From: Perkinsus olseni
Taxonomy: Eukaryota > Perkinsozoa > Perkinsida
DNA length: 64,000 nucleotides
Assembly (NCBI GenBank): GCA_013115125.1
Contig: JABANN010000028.1
Location: 56,119-120,118 of the forward strand
Reading direction: 5' to 3'
The notes under the pieces were generated by a model. That model was not told where the DNA came from and did no database searches. It saw nothing but the letters and a program-made list of their open reading frames with translations. Position 1 is the first letter of the stretch. Every line of letters begins with the position of its first letter. Shown here piece after piece: positions 55,321 to 64,000 of the stretch. Position numbers and translations under genes: made by a program.

Positions 55321-58300
55321 ATGGCGACTCTTTCAACCATACCCAGCAGGAGGCGATTATCACCCCGACTAGTGTTATGTCTATTGGTGCTTCTCTTGCA
55401 CTCCGCTGTTTTAGCGGCCGGCGCTAACATACTCGGGATCGATATAGGAAATCAGTACTTCAAGGTGGCTGTTGTAAAGCGGGGAAAATTTGAGATTGTA
55501 AGAGCCCGCCAGCCCTATCACGATGAGAGAGTTTCGGATTAGGTTCACAACTTGCATAGCAAGCGGAAGACTCCAACGGCGATCAGCTTTGCGGAGGATG
55601 TAACGATAGGCTGGAGGAGGGAGGGGTGTAGGGATGCTTGGTGTAGGTACGGTCGTATGGCGATGATGCGGTGGCACAGTTTGCTAAGAAGCCGGAACAA
55701 GTACCGATGTAGGTTGTAGTTGAAAAGATGGGGTAGTTGTGAGAGTTTCGAGTAGGTACTTTTTACCGTTGCTCGGGGCTAACTTCACCTCGGAGGAGGA
55801 CATGACCATCGGACTGCCGAAAAATTATTATCCGTACAAACTCGGTTATGATGCTGATGGAAGGAAGGTAGAAAGCTCAAAGTGCTGTTGGTGGTGTGGG
55901 TGACGACGATGCATCGTCAGGCCGTTGCATTCACTACCATTACACCGGACACCAGCAGTCTAGCGCCAGGCGAGGAGGCTGAGGAGAAGGACGAGAAATT
56001 TGGAACCGGCATGGCCTCTGAGGAAGTCACTGGTAGGGAAGAGGAGGGGAGACAGTCGGTGCCTGACCTCCTTTTTGTGATAGGCCATCTCTTGGCCTTC
56101 GCTCGCCACCTAGCTGAGCTCAGTGATGAGGACCACATGTCTGCCAGGGGTAAAGGGAGAGTAGCCCGTGGGGCCCATACAAGCGAGGCGGTCATTACTG
56201 TAATAGACCTCGGTGAGGCTGTTTGTTGCTACTTTGAGTTGCCCAGGTACCATCATGGGCCTCGCAAAGGTATCGTCAGGCAGTACTTGACGCGGCTGAG
56301 ATTGCTGGCTTTGCCCGGACCACTTTAGTACACGAGACAACGGCAGCTGCGGTACAGAGGGCAGTCGATGTCAAGTGAGAAGGCTTGGCCGGGAATATGG
56401 ACAGATTATTACCGTTGGGGCTGTTGTTAGGTTCGAAAATTCGGATTCCCTGATCACCCTCTTCGTGAACATCGGAGCTATGCAGACTGAGGTGTGCGTG
56501 GTTCGTTACACTAAGCATGTGGCTGCTGGCAACGTCACAGTGCCGCATGTGCATGTGCTGGGCTGTGCTCATACGGGGAAGGTACTGCTGGAGAGGGGGC
56601 CTGCTGGGAGGGACTTGGCGTTATTGCAGGTCGCTGGGCATAAGATAGACCTCCTCATAGCTGATCGAATGGCTGAGACCTTCTGCGAGAAGAACAGGAA
56701 GTTATGTGAAGAGTTCAGGAAGAGTACCAGAGCATCGTAATAGCGTCATCGCTCGAGAGGGACCATATTGTGATGGTTGCAGGGCCAAGCTGTTGAAGGC
56801 TGCTAACAATGCTAAGCACGTGTTGTCGGCCAATAAGGAGATGGTCTTCCAGATAGAGAGCCTGTATGAGGATACTGATTTCAAGACTGTAATACCGGCT
56901 ACCACTGGGATAGTCTTTTTGTATTCTTTTGCCGTAGCCCTTGGCACGATCGGAGCTCGATGAGATGATCGCAAAGGCTGGTATGGAGACAGCCCTACAG
57001 AGCACGGTAGGGGCGGTTGGTGGACTTGTCTGCTGTTGGTGATGGTGGTGACATCAGATCCAACAAGCATTGGTGAACAGTAACGTGTCGAGCATCTCTG
57101 AGGTCACTGAGGCTGAGGTGGTTGGAGGTGGATGGAGAGTTCCTAGACTTCACAAGGTCGTGGCAGACATCGTTACTCCAGCGGAGTTGGGCCAGCATCT
57201 TAATGGTACTATTGGTCGTTAGCTCACTTCTATGGGCTCGGATTCCGCTGGCATCAACCTTGGATACTTCAGGTGAGGAGGCCATCGCCTTTGGTGCTGC
57301 TATGATCGGTGCCAACTCTAGCAAGAGCTTCCGAGTGCGCAAGATGTGGTTGACGGATACCAACTCGGAGCACGAGTAGTGTCTTCAACGAAACCACGAC
57401 CGATCCACCATCGTACGCTTTCAGATACAAGATGGCGCTGTCTCCGCTGAACCCTGAGGGGGCCTCTGTGGAAGGCATGAACGCTGACTGGCAGAGGGCT
57501 CAGGTCTTAGCATCGAAGGGGCATAAGCTCTCGTGGAAGAAGGCGGTGAGTGAAGGGCGACCCGACGGGCCTGCGATGGGAAAGGAGTATCTTTGTCAGG
57601 TTAAGTTACACGTCCCATTCGACCTCAAGTTGAGTATCTTTGAGGATGATAACCTCCTTGAGACCATAGACATTACTGGAGTGGAGGACGCTTTGCCTAA
57701 GCAGCAACAGAAGCGGAAGGAAATCGTTGATGGCGCCCTGGCTGTTGACCCCAACCTGGAGCTTCCGTCCCTCACCGACCTGCCTACAGTGAGTCCCTGC
57801 GCTAGGCTGACAGGAGATAGAGTGGTGTCTTTCCAAGGTTGAGCTTAAGTTCGAGTCCGACTCGAGCGGTATACTGAGACTCAACAAGGCTCAGGCAATT
57901 TTCGAGACGTTGAGGAACCGGGTAGGACAGCGTCCACCCCTATCAAGGGATTGCTGTGCCGAATGTCGTGGCCAACGTCCCAATGGATGAATCATCCAGG
58001 ATGATAGGGATGTGGAAAATTCTGGTCTCAGACCATCAAGGCAAAGGCGCCGAAGGTGGCATCAAAGAAGGCCAACACTACTACTAATGATACTTCTACT
58101 ACCAGCAACAGCACTACTACTGAGGAGGCTGTCAAGACTAACAGTAGGGGCTCCTCGGAGGGACGCGGGCGGTATGGGTCGTGACGTAAGGTACAGACCA
58201 GACCAACTCGACCGAGGCGGCTGCGTCTCCTGTGGAGGATGACCAGCAACCTACCTGGAAGATGGTGAAGTCGAAGGCCTTTGGTGATAACAGGGTTTTC

Positions 58301-59809
58301 ATAGCTCACTCGGGGTTACTGTGTGCTTGCTGTTAGTCCCTCTGCCACAGAAGGTGGAGTATCAGGGGTACCCTAAGCCGATGGATGAGGAGGAGATCAA
58401 CAAGGCGATTCGAAGAAGTAATGCATCACTGATAAGGGGTTGGTAGTAGTAGTGGTGTGATGATGATGATGCCCAGGGAAGGCTTTGGATAAGCGGGACC
58501 AGCGGGTAAAGGATACCGAGTCGGTCAGGAACGATTTTGAGGCCTACATCTACTCTAGCAGGTAGGGTCCAGTCGGTTGTGTACTGTGTCCAGTCGGATT
58601 GTATCAGGGAACGTCTAGGGGGTGATGATGAACTGGTTAATAAGGTCACCACAGAGGAGATGAGGGAGGGGATTATGAGTAGGCCTGCCTGCTTGTGCTG
58701 ACAGACTGTCACCCCCATCATCATTGTGCATCAGAGACTTTATCGGAATCAGAGGACTGGCTTTATGAAGATGGCTTTGATGCTCAACTCGAAGAGTACA
58801 AGAAGCGTCTCGATGGTCTCAAGAAGGATGTGGTAATGCGATCCAGTCGGTAGCCTAACTGCTGATGATGATGCTCTATGTAAGGTACCGGTACTGTTTC
58901 GTGCTGATGAAGTGGAGCTCCGAGCTGACCTACCTGAGTGGGTGTCAAAGAAGGTGGCCAGTATTAGGAAGGTTCTTGATACCGTAAATCACAGTCCGCT
59001 TGTAGTCGGCGCTCGAAGTCGACTGTCAACAGGTTTTAACAAACCGGACCTGGGTGGCTAATGAGACTGCTTGGAAGGTCGGCAATGATACCGATGATTT
59101 TGAGGTAAGCTCGGTTGGGTGAGATGGTTGAGTGGGCTGGTCGGCGGGAGTGGACCTGTTAGTGTGTAACGCATCCGTGTTGGTGGTCAGACTTGGTTTA
59201 AGGAGCTCCAAGAGAAGCAAGAGGCAACTGCTCTCACGGAGGAGCCGGCCTTCAAGGTTTTAGATGTGAAGAAGCGATTGGCGTCTATCGGCAAGGCTGC
59301 CAACCAGCTCATGAAAATAAAGTAGGCGCCGAGCATACACCCCTGCTGTACCGACCTCTATGTCCTGAGTGTTGGTCGGGAGGGGCTGGGTATGGTTTGC
59401 ATTGTCAGGAAGCCAGCGGCGGCCCAACCTAAGAAGGATGATCTTCTCCAGCCTGAGAAGCTACGCGAGCTTATCCGTAACATCACGCAGAACGACACGA
59501 CTTATGATGTATCCAAGTTGGATAAGATGAGTGAGTGGGCTCGCTTGTCTTGCCGATGTGGTTACTGTCACGGCCTAGGTTCGAATGAACTGCTCACTGA
59601 GTACCTCAGCCTGGTGAAGCCTGACAAGGGTGATGCTACTAAGGAGGAGGGAAAAGAGAAGGAAGAGGACTCTTCAACAGCAGGCTCGGGTGAGCATCGA
59701 TGGATTGGCCTTCACTGTTGTTACGTCTTCCTCAGAAACGTCCGATGAAACCGCCGAGTCGGACACTAAGAAGGAGGAGGCTGAGGAGAAGCCTCATGAT
59801 GAACTTTAA
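55321..59809 (+). CDS. HYOU1: ER lumenal large Hsp70, GRP170/HYOU1 (Lhs1) type
   Basis: Long gene with many short introns. It starts with a signal peptide (LVLCLLVLLLHSAVLA). The nucleotide-binding domain follows: ANILGIDIGNQYFKVAVVKR, SKRKTPTAISF, AAEIAGFARTTLVHETTAAA, the second phosphate motif LITLFVNIGAMQTEVCVVRY, KLLKAANNAKHVLSANKE, DTDFKTVI and VGGGWRVPRLHKVVADIV. Then FGAAMIGANSSKSFRVRKMW leads to the beta domain (CQVKLHVPFDLKLSIFEDDN). A Thr/Ser/Asn-rich acidic insert (about 58060-58260) and a long charged helical C-terminus follow. The end is EEAEEKPHDEL, an HDEL ER-retrieval signal. GRP170 proteins act as chaperones and nucleotide exchange factors for BiP. The length and acidic insert distinguish it from BiP. 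Read with introns removed, no interruption was found in the parts I followed. Confidence 0.88.
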
Positions 59810-59833
59810 AGTTGCTCTTTTGTGTGGACTATT

Positions 59834-61814
59834 ATGGCGGCGACGGCGGCTCAAGTTTTTACATTCTTATCGAGAATGAAATACTGGCTAGCTCGAATGG
59901 TTGTTGCGTTACAAGTGCTGCGTACAGGGCCCTGCTGGTCATCGCCTGGAGGGCATCAGTTGGGCTTTGCCATATCCATGTCACAGGAGCAGCAGCAGGA
60001 TAAGAGAACGGCGGTCTCGGCAACCTCGGATGGGCTCGCTGAGACTGGTGTCAACGAGGGTATCCGCAGCAGCGATGCTCTGAGACGAATATTCTCGGAG
60101 CGTGATCAGAGGTTAGTACTCCATCGGGCAGGGTTCAGAGAGGGGTTGTGATGGCTTTATCCCACAGGAAGAAGCTTCGGGAGAAGGGGGTGCAGTTGAT
60201 GGGGGACTTTCCAGTTAGTGAGGACCAGAGGAAAACCATTTACTCTGAGGCTCGGGTAGTAGGAGGATGCACTCTGACCAAGGCTAGCGACTGTTTTTTG
60301 GTGGTAGGAAGCGGCAATCCAGGCGGCACGGCCTGATCCGAGTGTTGGCATCAAACATGACCTCTATACTACGGGTGAGCGAGTAGATGGTGATGGACGC
60401 GTTGTGTGAGGGTCATTACTTTCAGGAGCTGCGGCATCGAGTTTCACGTCAACTAGGATGAATTTGGCCTATGATAACGAGTACAGGGAGATGACCGATC
60501 TGGAGAAGCGCACGATTCTCTACGATAAGGTGAAGATACGCTCAGTTGCACACCGCCCTTACTTGTACGTGATAGGTGCGGAAAGCTCATAAGAAGGGGT
60601 ACGCGGCGATCACGCTCGATCATGGTGGCACGCTCAACTTCGAGCTCCATTGCGACATAGCCCCTCAGGCTTGTGACAACTTCATAAGGTAGGACACTGC
60701 CGGTCTACAGGGGGGGGGAGTGGTTGTTGTTGTTGTTGCAGGCTGTGCAAGTCGGGATACTATAATGGTGTTAAGTTTCATCGGGTCATACGGAACTTTA
60801 TGATGCAGGGTGGTGACCCGGAGGGGACTGGTAGGATGGGTAAGGAGGCTGAGGTTGGATGAGGCTACTGCTTCAGGTAGAGGAGGCAAAAGCGCCTTTG
60901 AAGGAGGGGCACCCTTCCGAGACGAGTTCGACTCGAGGCTGACCCACACCGGGGCTGGGGTGAGCGGCTCGAATGAGTGCGTAGTACGGCGACGTGTGTT
61001 GGCAGGTGTTATCGATGGCCAACTCTGGCAGAGACACCAACCGTTCGCAGTTCTTCATAACGTTCAAATCATGCGAGCATCTTAATAACAAGCATACTAT
61101 TTTCGGCCGGGTCGTGGGAGGAGGTACTTGCTTCGGGCCGCCAAGTGGAGTAGGCGTTGGTCGCCATCTGATCGGCCTCCTCGAGATGTTTTTGGATGAC
61201 ACTGCTGAGACATAGCAGCGGGAGATTGTGCATCCGCAATTAGAGACCTTAAGGGCGTCTCGGTCGAACGTGGGCCAGCGTGAAAATTATCAGTAGTTGC
61301 CTCTGGTGGCGCGTGTGAACTGATATTGGTTCGGGGGTAGTTCATGAACACTCGTTGTTGTAGGAGCTGCGCTGGACGCCCTGAATGAGACCGAGACGGA
61401 CAGGAAGGAGAGACCGATAGAGCCTATCAAGATCATCAAGACTCAAGTCTTTGTAATGCCACCCGCCTTCGTCAGTAGCAGCAAGATCTGATCCCTAGGT
61501 CAACCCGTTCGAGACGATACTCGAGGACGAGGCAGCTCAAAAGAAGGAGGAAGAGGATAAGTTGAAGGAGGCCCAACTATTGCGGGACAGCATGGATGTT
61601 ATGAAGAATCACCCGAAGCGGAGTTCAACGGGAATTGGTATCCAAGGTCGATGCATGCAGATGGTGAAATATTGTCGCATCAGGTAAATATCTGTCGACA
61701 TCTCACAAGCGTAAATCGCATGCTGCCGCTTCGCCAGAGGAGGCGAGTGGGGCGGTGCTGGGGCAAATGGGGAAGTCAAAGCGGCACAAGGCTTTTGGTT
61801 TCCAGGACTGGTGA
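59834..61814 (+). CDS. Cyclophilin, PPIL2/Cyp60-like, no U-box seen
   Basis: Spliced gene. The C-terminal two thirds match PPIL2. After the linker [11 protein letters not shown] comes the peptidyl-prolyl isomerase domain: [60 protein letters not shown] (FHR and QGGD active-site motifs), [20 protein letters not shown] and [10 protein letters not shown]. The C-terminal tail is charged, ending [11 protein letters not shown]. Family members are spliceosome-associated and carry an N-terminal U-box. Here the gene begins only about 25 bases after the GRP170 stop, and its N-terminal part ([35 protein letters not shown]) shows no U-box. The exact start and first exon are uncertain. The isomerase residues (Arg, Phe, Gln, Asn) are kept. 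Confidence 0.82.
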
Positions 61815-61958
61815 ATCCACTGCTGCTGCCTTGCGTTGTTGGATGATCATGACGGTGTTTAACTGTTCTCGCCACGTAGCTTATTGTTCTAGTCCTTTGC
61901 GCCCATTCCAGAGTCCACAGCAGAATACCCAGCTGAGGACCACCGCCATCATCACCCT

Positions 61959-63334
61959 ATGGACACGTCATTGGCTCGATTGGAATCACAGGCGGCTTAC
62001 ACAAATATGAGCAATTCTGATAGAGCTAAGAGTTGGGCCAAAAGTTACTTTTCTCATGCTTGGAAGAAGGTAGAAGAGCTATGCTGCTGAAGAGGGGAGG
62101 TGTGTGGTACTTCCAGATTAAATTGGAGTGGGAAGTGCTCAAGGTGGCTTGGCCGTGGATCATAATCGGTATCATATTCCAGATTCTTCATGACTGGGCT
62201 CACAATTGGATCTATTACCTTAGCGGAAAGTAGTGGTATCTTGATCATGTGCCTAGATCATGCGTCGACCTTAGATACCATGTTTATGGTGGCCCCGAGA
62301 ATGCCCTGGTTGACTTTGGGCATATGGCCTTCCCTGACATTGACACGCTAACTGTGTCGGTGGCGCCAGAGAACCCTGTGAGATTCCTCAGAGTCGCCGC
62401 TGGGTTTCTAGTGTTTGTCCGTCCAGGTCCTCGTGACGTGCATGGTAATTGCTATCGTCTTCGCCGTCCTTGCTCCTACTTTCGGTGGTCGAGACGACTT
62501 CACCCTCATAGGGGTTATCTGGAGGGTCCTCAACGTCTGTGACTTCACTATAATATTCCGTTGCATATCTTTCTTGGTCACGATATTGCCTGCGCCAGCA
62601 CCGCACTGTCAAGAGTAAGGACGCCTGAATACTAACGAGTACAGCGTGCCATCTCATCAGGGCCCCTCCACCGAACGCTCCATGGGAGCTATACTTCAGT
62701 CCACCGACGAATGTCGATGAGGTCCTGTCCGGATTTGATGTCCAGAATGGCTGCGGTGATTTGGTCTTCAGCAGCCATATGATGTAGGCATCTCCCTCGG
62801 CCCTGCATAACCCGTCCTGTAGGTACTGTTTACTAGCAACATTAGTTGTCACTCACTACTCGCGAAGTCTGGTTCTCATGGTGGGTGCTCTGTCAGGGCT
62901 GCCGCCGTCACCGTCGCCCTTCTCGACTGTCAGGTCATCGAGTGGTTGCTGTGTTGTGCACTGGTGTGCCTTATATTGGCCCAAAGGTCTCATTATACCC
63001 TGGACGTATGGGTTAGTTGGTACACGGTTCCCATGGTTTGGATATGCTTCTACCACTTCTTCCCCAACGACCCCGTCAAGCATGTAGCCTTCTGGCAAGA
63101 GCAGCCGCAGCGGGTCTACGTCCCGAGGTCAGATGACGGGAGATCTCCTTTGCAAAGGCCGCTTCTCTGAACTATGCATGGCTCGATGATGGTGGCGTGC
63201 CACTCGTCGGCGAACAACTTGATTTTGTGTTCAGGGACAAGGTGGTACCGAAGGACGAGCGAGTGCCCACGAGTTTCGGCACCCCGACGGCAGTCATCTG
63301 GCCCGGAATCGGCCCGAATTTGACGAAGGAATGA
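61959..63334 (+). CDS. Sphingomyelin synthase-like ceramide head-group transferase
   Basis: Spliced gene of the SMS/PAP2-C membrane family, which moves a phospho-head-group to ceramide (or reverses this). After a cytosolic start (MDTSLARLESQAAYTNMSNS) come a first helix (WPWIIIGIIFQILHDWAHNW), VIAIVFAVLAPTFGG, and the D1/D2-like segment FRCISFLVTILPAPAPHC. The D3 motif is GCGDLVFSSHMM (family form CGDxxxSGHT), at about 62747-62784. The D4 motif is QRSHYTLDVWVSWYTVPMVW (about 62980-63040). The His, His, Asp triad of D3 and D4 is present. The C-terminus becomes clear if the intron GTCTACGTCC...GCAAAG (about 63115-63160) is removed: AASLNYAWLDDGGVPLVGEQ, ending GPNLTKE. Substrates cannot be told from sequence. 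The window also carries both SPT fusions, so a sphingolipid role is plausible. Confidence 0.8.
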
Positions 63335-64000
63335 GGGGATGACGGACTGCTAATACTGTACATAGTTACTTTTGTTTTTTACCGGCTAGGAGGATACCAA
63401 GAGCTGTGACCTCAGATGGTCGGTAATTACTAAGAACGTACGGGATGCTGCTTATGCTTTGTTGTACCACTTAACCGTCCCTAATCACCGTTTTCTAGCT
63501 TTGGTGATTGGTTGGAGGGCAGAGGCCGCAGGAGTGTTGAGTTGCTCATCATCCACACGGTAAACGAGATAGCTAACGATCTACTTGTCATACCACCGAC
63601 GTCTAACATGTCGATACATCAGAAGGCCACTCATCACGGTATCTTCGTGAAAGGGGTGGAAGGCTCCCTAGTCACTGTGGACTGTATCGACGAAGTAGAG
63701 AGCTGTCCAGTCGTGTATGACCTCTGTTGCCCACCTGACCTCCTGAGGGTGCACACAAGACTCGTCACACGGTCACAATACCTCGTACGGATGTGTCATT
63801 CTCGCACCTGTCAAGGAAGTTGTCACGCGCCAGGAAATATAGCGATCGCCATGTGTCCCGATTTGTCAATTTCCTGTTGCCAGTGAATGGTACATTCAGT
63901 CTTAGGCCGGTTGAGAGAGGGCGCAGCATCACTAGAGGGGGTGGTAGAGGATGAGCCAAAGTGATGGGGTGTGGTACGAGAGCCCGTAAAAGCTCAATCG
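63335..64000 (+). CDS. Unidentified gene, partial at right edge
   Basis: An open frame at 63512-63886 encodes ELLIIHTVNEIANDLLVIPP, HHGIFVKGVEGSLVTVDCID and VVYDLCCPPDLLRVHTRLVT, which looks coding in composition. An upstream piece (DAAYALLYHLTVPNHRFLAL, about 63447-63505) may be an earlier exon or the same exon in another frame. I do not recognise the family. The gene would continue beyond the window or through an intron after about 63780. Confidence 0.35.

Noticed and set aside
1-64000. tRNA, rRNA or CRISPR arrays
   Set aside because: No cloverleaf with a GGTTCGAAT-type arm, no rRNA-like conserved stretch and no regularly spaced short repeats with unique spacers were seen by eye.

Overview
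The window is nuclear DNA of a unicellular eukaryote with compact, intron-rich genes. Coding blocks are broken by many short GT-AG introns: most are about 30-110 nt, and one is only 28 nt. Genes often lie a few tens to hundreds of bases apart. The proteins are typically eukaryotic: serine palmitoyltransferase, S1/P1 nuclease, DEAH-box helicase, serine carboxypeptidase, PHD-finger protein, calcineurin B, an ER Hsp70 of the GRP170/HYOU1 type ending in HDEL, a PPIL2-like cyclophilin and a sphingomyelin-synthase-like protein. I see no bacterial operon structure. Intron style and gene content suggest an alveolate-type protist. A Perkinsus-like organism is my best guess, but it is inference only.

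Layout: (1) 0-0.5 kb, the tail of a protein built of 8-residue Thr/Glu/Pro repeats. (2) 0.5-3.6 kb, no assignable gene. (3) 3.6-14.4 kb, two tandem genes, each a single-chain serine palmitoyltransferase with an LCB2-like half followed by an LCB1-like half. (4) 14.4-25.2 kb, an unknown spliced gene, an S1/P1 nuclease and a Q/P/M-rich DEAH-box helicase. (5) 25.1-40.07 kb, a large head-to-tail segmental duplication. Each unit holds an unknown nuclear-type gene, a reverse-strand S10 serine carboxypeptidase homologue and two related two-zinc-finger genes. Unit 2 has lost about 1.45 kb of the first gene, and one zinc-finger gene of unit 1 is broken. (6) 40.2-43.8 kb, a Pro/Ser-rich gene and a gene with FG-like repeats. 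(7) 44.3-47.4 kb, a small membrane protein and a tandem-PHD protein that appears fused to a PhyH-like 2-oxoglutarate/Fe(II) oxygenase. (8) 48-52 kb on the minus strand, an unknown gene and calcineurin B. (9) 52.06-52.53 kb, a foldback MITE with about 78-bp inverted ends at a TA target. (10) 53-63.3 kb on the plus strand, an MFS transporter, GRP170, a PPIL2-type cyclophilin without a visible U-box and a sphingomyelin-synthase-like gene. (11) At the right edge, an unidentified partial gene.

Two themes link the genes. Sphingolipid synthesis appears at both ends: two fused SPTs for the committed step, and a ceramide head-group transferase-like enzyme about 48 kb away. The middle of the window is shaped by repeated local duplication at several scales: the SPT pair, the large tandem unit, the nested zinc-finger pairs and small pieces of the helicase copied downstream. 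Exon boundaries were read by eye from GT/AG signals, frame and family conservation. Spans for spliced genes therefore include introns, and the outer ends are the least certain.
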